Shown: positions 35,401 to 48,214 of the stretch, in pieces
Layout: every line of letters starts with the position of its first letter
Numbering within the stretch: position 1 is the stretch's first letter
From: an uncultured delta proteobacterium
GTDB taxonomy: Bacteria > Desulfobacterota > Desulfovibrionia > Desulfovibrionales > Desulfovibrionaceae
Direction of reading: 5' to 3'
Length of the DNA: 64,000 nucleotides
Assembly (NCBI GenBank): GCA_903843965.1
Contig: CAIMRY010000009.1
Span: forward strand, 1-64,000
Translations under genes and position numbers: made by a program
Notes under the pieces: model-generated
Told to the model about the DNA's origin: nothing
What the model saw: the letters and a program-made list of their open reading frames with translations, nothing else
The model's database searches: none

Positions 35401-36573
35401 TCACATGGAGAGTATCTCGCACTGCGGCTCGGTGAGCAGGAACGTGCCGTTCTCGATCCATTTCTTGAGCGTTTCGGCTATCTCAAGCGAGATGGTGTAG
35501 CTGGTCACCGGCACGGTGGGCGTGGCGCGCTCGTTCACCGTGATGCTGCCGCTTTTGAGCTCCTCGAAGTTCACGTGGCAGATGGTGCGGTTGATTCCGT
35601 TGGGATAGTCGTAGCCGTAGTCCTTGACGGGCATCTGGATGTCCGCGTCGGCCACGCCGGTGAACCAGGCCATCTCCTCGTCCAGGATGGGGATGGGAAT
35701 GCCCACGCCCATGTTCAGCGAGCAGCCGTAGCCGGTGATGGACAGGCCGCGCACATAGCGCGGGTCCATGCCCTTGAGGTTGCCCTTGAGCATGAGCGTG
35801 CCCGAGGCCCCAAGGGGAATGCCGCGCTCGTTCCTGGGCGGCTTGGCGTTGTGCTGGGTGCCCGCGCCGATGACGTAGCCCACGCTGCCGCCCATGAAGA
35901 TCCGCGTGCCCAGCCCGATGGTGCGCAGGTAGGGATCGTTGAACAGGGGCGAAAGCTGGCCCGAGGTGGCGAAGTTGGCGTTGCGGCAGCCGGGCTTAAG
36001 CGGGCCCATGTACGTGTAGATGGTCCGGCCGCTCATGTTCACGGCGCAGTTGTAGTTCTGGTAGCAGTTGCGCGGATTGAGCAGCCAGGCCCCGGGCAGG
36101 CTGGCCAGGGTCACGTCCTTTTCCAGCTCCTTGCGCGGGTAGCAGTCCGTGCCGTAGGACTTGGCCCGCAGGCGAACGGGCTTGCCGCGCAGCAGGTCCT
36201 CGATGACGTGGCCGCCGCCGTAGGCGAAGCGGCCCGGGTAGACCTTGTTCAGGGGATCGTCGGCGCTGGGCTCGGTGGCGCCGCAATAGGCATCGACAGC
36301 GGCCAGGCCCGCGTAGCAGGGCACGTTGTTCAGCCAGACTTGGGCAGCCTTCATCAGCGGCGGCTCCTGACCGAAGTTGAAGAGCATGCCGGACGAGCAC
36401 ATGGGCGAGAAGGTGCCCGTGGTCACCACGTCGACTTCCCTGGCGGCCTTGGTCTTGCCCAGACGGCGCACGGTCTCGACCATTTCCTCCGCTGTGAGGA
36501 CCACGGCCTTGCCTTTCTGGATGCGCTCGTTGATCTCGGCGATGGTCTTTCCGGTCTTGGCTTTCCCGGCCAT
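35401..36573 (-). CDS. hcyD: DUF39/HcyD-type sulfide-dependent homocysteine biosynthesis protein (390 aa)
   Basis: GGAGGAAG precedes ATG at 36573. Conserved DUF39 features include TTGTFSPMCSSGMLFNFG with a functional cysteine motif, CYAGLAAVDAYCGAT, YGGGHVIEDLL and GCSLNMGVGIPIP. The family converts aspartate semialdehyde plus sulfide to homocysteine in anaerobes that lack the O-acyl-homoserine route, usually with a NIL/ferredoxin partner. The partner is not here, and there is no fused CBS or ferredoxin domain. It is leftward, directly beside the replication origin region. Confidence 0.9.
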   Translation of the reverse strand: MAGKAKTGKTIAEINERIQKGKAVVLTAEEMVETVRRLGKTKAAREVDVVTTGTFSPMCSSGMLFNFGQEPPLMKAAQVWLNNVPCYAGLAAVDAYCGATEPSADDPLNKVYPGRFAYGGGHVIEDLLRGKPVRLRAKSYGTDCYPRKELEKDVTLASLPGAWLLNPRNCYQNYNCAVNMSGRTIYTYMGPLKPGCRNANFATSGQLSPLFNDPYLRTIGLGTRIFMGGSVGYVIGAGTQHNAKPPRNERGIPLGASGTLMLKGNLKGMDPRYVRGLSITGYGCSLNMGVGIPIPILDEEMAWFTGVADADIQMPVKDYGYDYPNGINRTICHVNFEELKSGSITVNERATPTVPVTSYTISLEIAETLKKWIENGTFLLTEPQCEILSM

Positions 36574-36657
36574 GTGCTTCCTCCGCTGCTGGAGCTCTTG
36601 ATGCCGTGTCCGCGCCCACTGCAGGCGCGGCGCAATCCGTCGTCGGCTATTGGTCGA

Positions 36658-36828
36658 TTATTCGTCTGGCTGGGCCAGGGCCGCAAGCAAGTCCGGCGTG
36701 CGCCTGGGGGCCTTGCGCCGCTTGTCGTCCATGGGACGAGCTGCCGGGGCCAGGGCTTTGCGCACGCGCACATCGCCCGGCTGCAGCACCAAGGTGAAGG
36801 CTGTGGCCTTGCTCTTCTTCTTGCTCAT
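36658..36828 (-). CDS. Small basic hypothetical protein (56 aa)
   Basis: ATG at 36828 gives MSKKKSKATAFTLVLQPGDV at the N-terminus, followed by a basic Pro/Arg-rich stretch and an acidic tail. It lies 84 bases upstream of hcyD on the same strand. The initiation region is weak and a start slightly upstream (MNGQQT) is possible. The coherent frame between hcyD and the origin suggests a real gene. Function unknown. Confidence 0.45.
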   Translation of the reverse strand: MSKKKSKATAFTLVLQPGDVRVRKALAPAARPMDDKRRKAPRRTPDLLAALAQPDE

Positions 36829-36869
36829 GGTCTGCTGCCCGTTCATTTGAACATGCTCTTGAAAACATC

Positions 36870-37070
36870 GATCGACCTGTGGAAAACATGGCGGCCTTCC
36901 GCCCTCTGGTTCATGGCTCAAATCGCCGCGCTTGGCAATTCTTTTCCGTTGGCCGCCGCGCTATTCGCTTGGCATCGGAAGGGTTTTCGCGTAGGAGATG
37001 AAGGCATGCAGGAGGACCAAATGGCGTCCTGCGAACCTGAGAAATTTCTCCTTGTTTTTCCACAAATTGG
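36870..37070. other. oriC: Candidate replication origin segment with two DnaA-box-like sites
   Basis: TGTGGAAAA (36878-36886, minus-strand TTTTCCACA) and TTTTCCACA (37056-37064, plus strand) are DnaA-box-like and in opposite orientation. They flank the region directly upstream of dnaA, where strand polarity switches from leftward to rightward genes. AT-rich runs are present near 37035-37070. The call is inference from context. Confidence 0.45.
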
Positions 37071-37093
37071 ATGAAGGTACAGGCCACAGGACC

Positions 37094-38392
37094 GTGAAGA
37101 AAGCCCTGCGTGAACATCTTGCGGGCTCTTGCACAGAGCAGGAGCTGAAGCGCTGGTATGACCCCCTGGAGATCGAGCAGTCCGAGGGCGGCCACGAGGT
37201 GCGCATCAGCTTTCCGCACAGCTACTTCGCCCAGTGGTTTGCCGGTCGCATGCAGGACCGCTTCGAGGCCGAGCTGCACCTGTTTCGCGGCGGCGCCTGC
37301 GACATCCGCTATGTCATCCCTGGCCTGCGACGCCGCGCCGCAGTCGAAGGCGCCGGAGCCGACCGGGCCACCAGGAAACTGAGCTTCCCCTTTGACGCGC
37401 AGTACAGCTTTGAGAGTTTTCTGACCAACTCCAAGAACTACTTTCCGCTGGAGACGGCGCGCCAGGTGGCGCGTGACGGCATGGCTCAGTTCAACCCCTT
37501 TGTCATCTGCGGCAAGTCCGGGTCGGGCAAGAGCCACCTTTTGAAGGCCATCGCCAACGAGATCGCCAAAAACCAGCCCTTGTCGGACATCCTGGTGACC
37601 TCGGGTGAGGGCCTGCGCACCCTGTTGTCCCAGGGCGACCAGTTGGCTTCACGCAGCTTTGTCTCGGGCCACCAGTACCTCCTGGTCGACGACATCCACT
37701 GGCTGGCCGGGGACGAAAGGCTCCAGCAGGAGCTGCTCGTGGTCTTCAATCAATTCCACGACGGCAAGCGGCAGATGGTCTTCACCTGCCAAGACCGCAT
37801 CGGCGCATACGAGGACATCATCCCGTCCCTGCGCTCCCGCCTGGAGGGTGGGCTCGTGGTCAGCCTGAAGCAGCCGGACATGGACATCCGTGTGGCCTTG
37901 ATCCAGGAGCGCGTACGGGCCAAGAAGCTGCCCCTGTCCAAGGAGCAGATCCTCATCCTGGCCCAGCGCTTCCAGAACTTCCGGGCCTTGAACGGCATCC
38001 TGATCAAGCTCTTGGCCTTCCGCGAACTGGTGCGCAAAGACATCTCGGCCAGGGACTTTGAGCACATCCTGTCCAACACCGAGGAGCGCGACCTGCCCAA
38101 GGTCACGGCGGACAGCATCATCGACACCGTGTGTCAGCACTATCAGGTCAAGCGCAAGGACGTCATGGGCGAGGACAGGCGGCAGGGCATCGCCCTGGCC
38201 CGGCAGGTGGCCATGTTCCTCTGCCGCGACCTGCTCGGCCAGTCCTACCCGGTGCTCGGCCGCACCTTTGGCGGCAAGGACCACAGCACGGTCATCTACT
38301 CGGTGAAGAAGATCAAAGAATTGCAAGAAGATGGCAAGGAAATGAAACAGCTGTTGAAAGATTTGAAGGTTCGTTGTCGGCAGGCGGGCTGA
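37094..38392 (+). CDS. dnaA: Chromosomal replication initiator DnaA (divergent)
   Basis: The GTG start at 37094 gives 432 residues; an upstream in-frame ATG is less likely. Domain I is short. Domain III has Walker A GKSGSGKS (140-147, atypical for DnaA, which normally has GxxGxGKTH), Walker B LLVDDIHWL and arginine-finger region RSRLEGGL. Domain IV has the DnaA-box-binding helix RTFGGKDHSTVIYSV. It binds DnaA boxes and melts the origin. It is first of the dnaA-dnaN-gyrB-gyrA set. The divergent Walker A deserves attention. Confidence 0.92.
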   Translation: MKKALREHLAGSCTEQELKRWYDPLEIEQSEGGHEVRISFPHSYFAQWFAGRMQDRFEAELHLFRGGACDIRYVIPGLRRRAAVEGAGADRATRKLSFPFDAQYSFESFLTNSKNYFPLETARQVARDGMAQFNPFVICGKSGSGKSHLLKAIANEIAKNQPLSDILVTSGEGLRTLLSQGDQLASRSFVSGHQYLLVDDIHWLAGDERLQQELLVVFNQFHDGKRQMVFTCQDRIGAYEDIIPSLRSRLEGGLVVSLKQPDMDIRVALIQERVRAKKLPLSKEQILILAQRFQNFRALNGILIKLLAFRELVRKDISARDFEHILSNTEERDLPKVTADSIIDTVCQHYQVKRKDVMGEDRRQGIALARQVAMFLCRDLLGQSYPVLGRTFGGKDHSTVIYSVKKIKELQEDGKEMKQLLKDLKVRCRQAG

Positions 38393-38486
38393 ACCGTGTT
38401 TGGACCGCGTGAAACGCTGGGCTGTTCCTGTGAAGCGACAGGCAATGTTTGTCAAATACGCCAATAAACAAGGCTCTTGCCACTGT

Positions 38487-38514
38487 TTCGAACAAACAGG
38501 CGCTGCTTATAATA
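38487..38514 (+). promoter_or_regulatory. Promoter of dnaN
   Basis: TTTCGA followed after 16 bp by a perfect -10 TATAAT, about 20 bases before the dnaN ATG, with AAGGAGAA as ribosome binding site. Coordinates are approximate by a few bases. Confidence 0.55.
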
Positions 38515-38533
38515 GCCATCAAGGAGAATATGT

Positions 38534-42282
<3,749 letters not shown>

Positions 42283-42534
42283 GGTAAGCACGGGTCTCGG
42301 TAGAGCTTGGGGGCGCTGCCCCCAAGCCCCTGCCAAGGGGAATGATTCCCCTTGGAGCCTTTAGTTGTTGATGTTCATTGTAGAAGTGATAATTTGACCT
42401 GAATGCTCTCCCCGGAATCTCCCAAATGGTGTGTCCGGGGGACCTCAGGCCCCAGGTGGAGATGAGGGGCTGGGGGATAGAGGCGAAGCCTCTGCCCCTG
42501 GTTCCAACCGACCCGCCACATACGGAGGATATAC
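42283..42534. repeat. Hairpin repeats between gyrB and gyrA
   Basis: GCTTGGGGGC/GCCCCCAAGC (42305-42327) and CCAAGGGGAA/TTCCCCTTGG (42333-42355) follow the gyrB stop. Another small stem AGAGGC/GCCTCT lies near 42480. They belong to the genome-wide hairpin families and may terminate or attenuate before gyrA. Confidence 0.6.
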
Positions 42535-45006
42535 GTGAGTCAGAACGTCTTCATTGAACGCGAGATGCAGAAATCCTACCTGGAGTATTCGCTCTCGGTC
42601 ATCGTGGGCCGCGCCATCCCGGATGTGCGCGACGGCCTGAAGCCCGTGCACCGGCGCATCCTTTTCGCCATGCACGAGCTGGGCAACGCCTACAACCGGG
42701 CCTACAAGAAATCGGCCCGCGTTGTCGGCGACGTCATCGGCAAGTACCACCCGCACGGCGACACGGCGGTGTACGACGCCATCGTGCGCATGGCCCAGAC
42801 CTTCTCCATGCGCGACCCGCTCGTCGACGGCCAGGGCAACTTCGGCTCCATCGACGGCGATGCCGCGGCGGCCATGCGTTACACCGAAGTGCGCATGAGC
42901 AAGCTGGCCAGCGAGTTTCTTGGCGACATCGAAAAGAAGACCGTGGACTTCCGGCCCAATTACGACAACACCATGGAGGAGCCCACGGTGCTCCCGGCCA
43001 AGGTGCCGAACCTGCTCTTGAACGGCACCACAGGCATTGCCGTGGGCATGGCCACGAACATCCCGCCGCACAACCTGGGCGAGCTCATCGCGGCCACCCT
43101 GTATGTGCTGGACAACCCGAACTGCGGCCCGCGCGACCTCTTGCCCATGATCAAGGGCCCGGACTTCCCCACCGGCGGCATTGTCTTCACCGGGCGCGGC
43201 CTGGCCGAGGCCTACCTGACCGGACGCGGCAGCATCAAGATGCGCGGCGTGGTCAACGTGGAGGAGGCCAAGAAGGGCGGCAAGGAAAACGTCGTCATCA
43301 CCGAGATCCCCTTTGCCCTGAACAAGTCCAGCCTGGTGGAGAAGATCGCCGCCCTGGTCAACGACAAGAAGATCGACGGCGTGGTGGACCTGCGCGACGA
43401 GTCCGATCGCAAGGGCATCCGCATCGTGTTGGAGCTTAAGCGCGGGGCCATCGCCGACATCGTCATCAACGCCCTGTACAAGTACACCCCGCTGGAGACT
43501 TCGTTCGGCATCAACATGATGGCCGTGGTGGGCAACCGGCCCATGCTGCTCAACGTCAAGCAGATTCTGGCCTACTTCCTGGAGCACCGGCGCGAGGTCA
43601 TCATCCGCCGCACCCAGTTCGACCTGGACAAGAGCCTGGCCCGGGCCCACGTGCTGGAAGGCCTCAAGATCGCGCTCGACAACATCGACGAGGTGGTGGC
43701 GCTCATCCGCGCCAGCAAGGGCGTGGTCGAGGCCAAGGTCGGCCTCATGGAGCGCTTCGCCCTTACCGACATCCAGTCCCAGGCCATTTTGGACATGCGC
43801 CTGCAGCGCCTGACCAACATGGAGCGCCAGAAGCTCCTGGACGAGCTCAAGGAGCTGGGCAAGCTCATCGCCTGGCTGCAGAGCATCCTGGCCAACGAGA
43901 CCGTGCTGCGCGGCGTGATCCGCGACGAGCTGACGGAAGTGGGCGAGAATTACTCCAGCCCGCGCAAGTCGCAGATCGTGGCCGAGGAGGCCTCGGACAT
44001 CGCCATTGAGGACCTGATCCCCGACGACGAGGCGGTCATCACCCTGTCGCGCCGGGGCTACATCAAGCGCACCAACCTTTCCAACTACCAGCAGCAGAAG
44101 CGCGGCGGCAAGGGCGTGGCCGGGGTCAGCACCTCGGACGGCGACTTTGTGCACACCTTCCTGTTGACCAGCAACCACCAGCACCTGCTTCTGTTCACCA
44201 ACCAGGGCCGCATGTACCAGATGAAGGCCCACCAGGTGCCCGAGGCCGGGCGCTACGCCAAGGGCGCGCACATCGCCAACCTGGTGCCCCTGGACAAGGA
44301 CGAGTACGTGGCCACGGCCATCACCCTGCGCGAGTTCCTGGAGGACCGCCAGTTCCTCTTCGTCACCCGCCGGGGCATGGTCAAGCGCACCAGCAGCGCG
44401 CTCTACGCCAACATCCGCACCAGCGGCATCCGCGCCGTGACCCTGAAGGACGGCGACGAGCTGATCATGGTCTGCGACGTGCGCGACGAGGCCGACGTGC
44501 TGCTCATCACCGAGCAGGGCAAGGCCATCCGCTTCCCGGTGGAGGAGGTCCGGCCCATGGGCCGCACGGCCGCCGGGGTCAAGGGCATCGCCCTGCGCGG
44601 ACGCGACCGGGTCATGGCCGGGGTCGTCACCGGCGACCCGGACCGCGAACAGGTGCTCACCGTGAGCGACCTGGGCTACGGCAAGCGCACTCCGCTGGAC
44701 CAGTACCGTGCGCAGTCGCGCGGGGGCATGGGCATCATCAACATGCGCGTCACCGACAAGACCGGCAAGGTCATGGGCGCGGTGATGGTGGCCGAGACCG
44801 ACCAGATGGTCGTGCTCTCCAGCGCCAACAAGATCGTGCGCTTCCCCACGAATCAGGTGAGCCTGAACCAGGGCCGCGCCACCCAGGGCGTGCGCCTGGT
44901 GCGCCTGGCTGGCGGCGAGGTTGTGGCCGGGTTCGACCTGGTTCAGCGCGACGGCCTGGAATCCGTGGAAGGCGTTGACGAGGAGCTTCCTCCTTCCGAG
45001 GAATAG
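42535..45006 (+). CDS. gyrA: DNA gyrase subunit A
   Basis: 823 residues from GTG at 42535, preceded by GGAGGA. The catalytic Tyr lies in [10 protein letters not shown]. The DNA-gate segment [16 protein letters not shown] has the usual Ser/Asp resistance positions as Asp-Thr-Ala (GDTAVYD). The C-terminal beta-pinwheel has the GyrA box variant QKRGGKG. It forms the A2B2 gyrase with GyrB. It is separated from gyrB by a hairpin-rich 252-base gap, so it may have its own promoter there. Confidence 0.98.
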   Translation: MSQNVFIEREMQKSYLEYSLSVIVGRAIPDVRDGLKPVHRRILFAMHELGNAYNRAYKKSARVVGDVIGKYHPHGDTAVYDAIVRMAQTFSMRDPLVDGQGNFGSIDGDAAAAMRYTEVRMSKLASEFLGDIEKKTVDFRPNYDNTMEEPTVLPAKVPNLLLNGTTGIAVGMATNIPPHNLGELIAATLYVLDNPNCGPRDLLPMIKGPDFPTGGIVFTGRGLAEAYLTGRGSIKMRGVVNVEEAKKGGKENVVITEIPFALNKSSLVEKIAALVNDKKIDGVVDLRDESDRKGIRIVLELKRGAIADIVINALYKYTPLETSFGINMMAVVGNRPMLLNVKQILAYFLEHRREVIIRRTQFDLDKSLARAHVLEGLKIALDNIDEVVALIRASKGVVEAKVGLMERFALTDIQSQAILDMRLQRLTNMERQKLLDELKELGKLIAWLQSILANETVLRGVIRDELTEVGENYSSPRKSQIVAEEASDIAIEDLIPDDEAVITLSRRGYIKRTNLSNYQQQKRGGKGVAGVSTSDGDFVHTFLLTSNHQHLLLFTNQGRMYQMKAHQVPEAGRYAKGAHIANLVPLDKDEYVATAITLREFLEDRQFLFVTRRGMVKRTSSALYANIRTSGIRAVTLKDGDELIMVCDVRDEADVLLITEQGKAIRFPVEEVRPMGRTAAGVKGIALRGRDRVMAGVVTGDPDREQVLTVSDLGYGKRTPLDQYRAQSRGGMGIINMRVTDKTGKVMGAVMVAETDQMVVLSSANKIVRFPTNQVSLNQGRATQGVRLVRLAGGEVVAGFDLVQRDGLESVEGVDEELPPSEE

Positions 45007-45016
45007 CGGAGGCACC

Positions 45017-45925
45017 ATGAAGGCAAGCTTTCGGTCCGCATCGCTGGCATTGGCTGGTATCGTCCTGCTTCTGGGCCTCTGCGCCCTTTGGGCGTGCGAC
45101 CGGGGCGCGCCCAGCGGCCCTGCGCTGGACCTGGCCATTGCCCGCGACGCGTACGCCGGGGGCTACTTCCTGGAGGCCGAGACGGCCTACGAGCGCTATC
45201 TGCAGTCCGACCCCCAGGGCAAGCACCGTCTGGAGGCCTGGACCCGGCTGGTGGAGATCTCAAGCGGCGTCAAGGGCGACCTGTCCAAGGCCGTGACGCT
45301 GCTTGAGACCGCCACCCTGGAGTACAACGGCAGGCCGGAGGTCAACTGGCCGCTGCTGTTCCGCCTGGGCGAGCTGTACGAGCAGCAGGGCCAGCGCAAG
45401 AAGGCCCTGGACGCCTGGTCACGCTGCCTGGACACCAGCGACGGGGACACGGCCAAGATCGTGCAGACGCAGATCCGCATGGCCGTGGCCAACCGCGCCC
45501 TTGGCCACCATGACGTGGCCGTTGATCTTTTGACCCAGTCCGTGGCCCAGGCCAGGGATGTGGAGACCAAGAGCCGGGCCATGTACGAGCTGGCGCAGAC
45601 CCTGTCCCTGACCTGGAAGTGGGACAGGGCCATCGCCATCCTGAACGAGATCCTGGAGATGAAAAAGGCAGCGCCAGACGTCAAGGTCATGAGCGCGTAC
45701 CTTTTGGCCGACGCCTACGAGGCCCAGCGCAACATTCCCAAGGCCCGGGAGATCCTGCTCACCCTCAAGGACACCTATCCCAACCCCGAGGTCATCGTGG
45801 CCCGGCTGGCCACCCTGGGCCAGCAGCACGTGGTCCCGATGACCCCGCAGCTCCAGCCGGGCGACTCCATGCCGCCCGAGGTGCCGGACGCCAGCGTGCC
45901 CAGGAAGCGCAAGCCGAGCTCCTAG
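45017..45925 (+). CDS. TPR lipoprotein (302 aa)
   Basis: ATG at 45017 with GGAGG upstream, 10 bases after the gyrA stop. The signal peptide ends LWAC (residue 27), a probable lipobox. The rest is a series of TPR-like helical repeats (YFLEAETAYERYLQ, LLFRLGELYEQQGQRKKALDAW, AYLLADAYEAQRNIPKA), with a Pro-rich tail. Such proteins serve as scaffolds in the outer-membrane or inner-membrane periplasmic face. Its conserved place after gyrA in Desulfovibrionales is remembered, not checked. Function unknown. Confidence 0.82.
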   Translation: MKASFRSASLALAGIVLLLGLCALWACDRGAPSGPALDLAIARDAYAGGYFLEAETAYERYLQSDPQGKHRLEAWTRLVEISSGVKGDLSKAVTLLETATLEYNGRPEVNWPLLFRLGELYEQQGQRKKALDAWSRCLDTSDGDTAKIVQTQIRMAVANRALGHHDVAVDLLTQSVAQARDVETKSRAMYELAQTLSLTWKWDRAIAILNEILEMKKAAPDVKVMSAYLLADAYEAQRNIPKAREILLTLKDTYPNPEVIVARLATLGQQHVVPMTPQLQPGDSMPPEVPDASVPRKRKPSS

Positions 45926-45972
45926 GCCGCAGACCTTCGGCCACCATTTCCTGGCCCCTGCGCCTGTTCTCG

Positions 45973-46131
45973 TCATTTCACCACCCGGCCGACATGGGCC
46001 TTTTCCCGGCACTGCGTCAGCCGTTCTTCATACTCGCACACATCCTCGGTCTTGTCCGCCTCCAGCACGCTCGCCAAAGCCGCCTCCTGGCCGCGCACAG
46101 CCTCCAGAAAACGGTCCTGCCCGTCAACCAC
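45973..46131 (-). pseudogene. Probable remnant or very small gene (52 codons)
   Basis: From a possible GTG at 46131 the frame reads QDRFLEAVRGQEAALASVLE and continues ADKTEDVCEYEERLTQCREK, with strong helix-forming, protein-like composition. There is no Shine-Dalgarno sequence. Upstream in the same frame lies MEQGQRQGVDVVHGAAQAW (46287 leftward), separated by two stops. This looks like the 3' end of a gene disrupted by mutation. Confidence 0.4.
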
Positions 46132-46508
46132 GCCACCACGCCGTTTTCACGCCTGGGGCCCTGTAGCGGGGCAAACAGGCCGTCACTTGAGTCGGCAGCT
46201 TGGCGACGCCAGCGCCTGTCCGTGCTCCTGCCAGGCCTGGGCTGCCCCATGCACCACGTCCACGCCCTGCCGTTGGCCCTGTTCCATCTGAGCCTGCGCG
46301 CCTGGCGGCACAGACACCCTCAAGGCCGGAGTCGCGAAAGAGATACTGCCAACATGAGCGCAACCCGGTTGCTGCGTCTGCCCATGGAGAGAACTTTTCT
46401 GGTGATTTCTGGGCGTACACTTCAGATCAATCCGCGAAGCCAAAGCGCAGGGCATTCCGCCCTGCTCCTGTTCCGCAGGTGGCAAGCATCGACGGTGTAA
46501 CCATTTAG

Positions 46509-46522
46509 TTGATGAATATCAA
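46509..46522. promoter_or_regulatory. FNR/CRP-family binding site
   Basis: TTGATGAATATCAA is an exact match to the FNR consensus TTGAT-N4-ATCAA, in an AT-rich stretch. The nearest leftward frame begins at 46485 and the O-methyltransferase stops at 46673, so its target is unclear. Confidence 0.55.
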
Positions 46523-46672
46523 TATATTGCGCTAATTTCTTGGGTGCACTGGCGCAAGCGTGTTCACAATACGTGTTGCCCGGTGCACAGGGTCTGCACA
46601 GTGTCTGCGCAGGGGGTGAGTCTGTATGCGCCTGCTTTGCGTCGGACCGGGCCCGAGGCCGACCCCCGGTCG

Positions 46673-47263
46673 CTAAATTTTCCGGCTGACCAGCAGTCCC
46701 GAGCCGATGGGCACGATGAGCGCGTCCACGCGCTGGTCTTCTTGGGCGTCGTCGAGGAAGTCCTGGAATTCTGGGGCATGGCTGATGGCGTTGTCCACGC
46801 AGATGAGGCCGCCCTTGGGCAGTCTGGCCAGGGCCAGCTCAAAGGCCGCGCGGGCCAGGCCGCGCTCGGCGTCGATGAAGCAGAAGGCCAGGGCCTCCAA
46901 TGATTCCAGTCCGGACAGGGCGTCGCCCTCGATGAAGTCCACCACGTCCAGCACCGCAGCGGCGGCAAAGCTCTGACGGGCCAACTCGGCCTTGGCAGGG
47001 TCCAGTTCAAAGGTGCGCAGTCGGCGTGCCGTTTCCCGGCACGCCAGGGCCAGCCACAAACCGGAATACCCTGCGCCCGTTCCCACCTCCACGGCCAGGC
47101 CCGACGGGGCGCTGGCCAGCAGGATGGCCAACAACTTGCCCGTCTCGGGCGGGATTTGGCGCAGCAGGTGCTGACGATCCATGCCTTGGGCCTTGCGCCA
47201 TGCTTCCAGCTCCTTGAGCTTTCCGAGGGTGGTCGCAACGTCTTGGGGCATGCTGCTGAACAT
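46673..47263 (-). CDS. O-methyltransferase family 3 (196 aa)
   Basis: ATG at 47263 with GGAGG seven bases upstream. Motif I is AVEVGTGAGYSGLWLA, strand 2 TFELDPAKAELAR, strand 4 FCFIDAERG, and the segment GGLICVDNAISH with the typical VDN metal-side motif. It matches catechol/caffeoyl-CoA-type O-methyltransferases. The physiological substrate is unknown. It is divergent from fliL, with 242 bases between. Confidence 0.9.
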   Translation of the reverse strand: MFSSMPQDVATTLGKLKELEAWRKAQGMDRQHLLRQIPPETGKLLAILLASAPSGLAVEVGTGAGYSGLWLALACRETARRLRTFELDPAKAELARQSFAAAAVLDVVDFIEGDALSGLESLEALAFCFIDAERGLARAAFELALARLPKGGLICVDNAISHAPEFQDFLDDAQEDQRVDALIVPIGSGLLVSRKI

Positions 47264-47429
47264 GGGGGAACCTCCGTTTGCTGCGTTCTGCATTGTGCCA
47301 GCTAGCATAGTTCATCTGCAACAGAAAGCGTCTTCTTGTCCCGCCTGCCCTGCGCAGGCCGTCCTTGAGCTCCAGTCCCGCCCGCTTGCGTTCTTCCTTC
47401 AGATTTGGCTATATGTTTTGCACTTGCAG

Positions 47430-47437
47430 GCCGATAA
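47430..47437 (+). promoter_or_regulatory. Sigma-28-like -10 element upstream of fliL
   Basis: GCCGATAA is a perfect FliA-type -10, about 70 bp before the fliL start. The expected -35 TAAA is poor (TATA with 16-bp spacing), so the call is tentative. Confidence 0.45.
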
Positions 47438-47505
47438 GGGTATCGGGACAGTGTGGACCCGTTGCCGGGTGATTCCGGCTGCATCGATAACAAGGCGGTT
47501 TTTCA

Positions 47506-48093
47506 GTGGCAAAGAAACCAAGTGCGGAACCTGCGGGCGACATAGCTGTTGATCTGGCGGCTCCGACCAAGTCCAAGAAAAAGCTGATTATTGTCATCGG
47601 CCTCAGCCTGGTGCTGTTTGGCGCCCTGGGCGCTGGCGGCTACTACTTCTACAAGGGCATGGGCAATAAATCCGCCTCAGGTGGCGACAACGCCACGGCG
47701 CCGAAGTCGGAAGCCAAGGCCCCTGCCGGTCATGGCGAAGCCAAGGACGCCAAGGAGACCGACCACGCCGCCATCGCCCTAGCCAGCAACAGTGGCGATC
47801 TGGTGAGTATTCCCCCCTTCCTGGTCAATCTGGCCGACCCCCAGGGCCGCCGCTACCTGAAGCTGGCCCTGGACGTTGAGCTGAAAGACAAGGCCGCCTC
47901 TGACGAGCTGAACAAGAATATGCCCAAGATCAAGGACGCCCTGATCCTGCTTTTGTCCAGCAAGACCTATGAGGACCTGGCCAGCATCGAGAACAAGATC
48001 CTGCTCAAGAAAGAGATCGTGGAGCGGTTGACCTTGATCCTGGGCGAACAAAAGGTCATGCGGGTGTACATCACGGAGATCGTCATCCAGTAG
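47506..48093 (+). CDS. fliL: Flagellar basal body-associated protein FliL
   Basis: GTG at 47506 with AAGGCGG upstream. A cytoplasmic N-terminus, one membrane segment (about 27-47), a disordered periplasmic linker (about 50-95) and the FliL domain (LVSIPPFLVNLADP and onward to VYITEIVIQ) fit the family. FliL surrounds and stabilises stator units. It is first in a fliL-fliN-fliO-fliP-fliQ set. Confidence 0.94.
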   Translation: MAKKPSAEPAGDIAVDLAAPTKSKKKLIIVIGLSLVLFGALGAGGYYFYKGMGNKSASGGDNATAPKSEAKAPAGHGEAKDAKETDHAAIALASNSGDLVSIPPFLVNLADPQGRRYLKLALDVELKDKAASDELNKNMPKIKDALILLLSSKTYEDLASIENKILLKKEIVERLTLILGEQKVMRVYITEIVIQ

Positions 48094-48214
48094 TCGGCGG
48101 TGATGCGGCCCAGCGCACTCTTGCGTGTGCACGGGATTTGCAATACTGACTTGAGCACGAAATGATCTGCGCCGTGCGAGCACGCGCTGTCTGAACACAC
48201 ACAAAGAGGTCAGC

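Larger units (their letters stand above)
45926..46672. other. Long gene-poor region with decayed minus-strand frames and an FNR-type box
   Basis: The longest gene-poor stretch in the window. A coherent minus-strand coding segment (45973-46131) and another piece in the same frame (46183-46287) are separated by two stops. An FNR-type palindrome is at 46509-46522, followed by an AT-rich segment to 46545. Confidence 0.5.

Noticed and set aside
46183-46485. 100-codon minus-strand frame starting just left of the FNR box
   Set aside because: The first 60 residues look random; only the last 34 look protein-like, so it is treated as part of a decayed gene.
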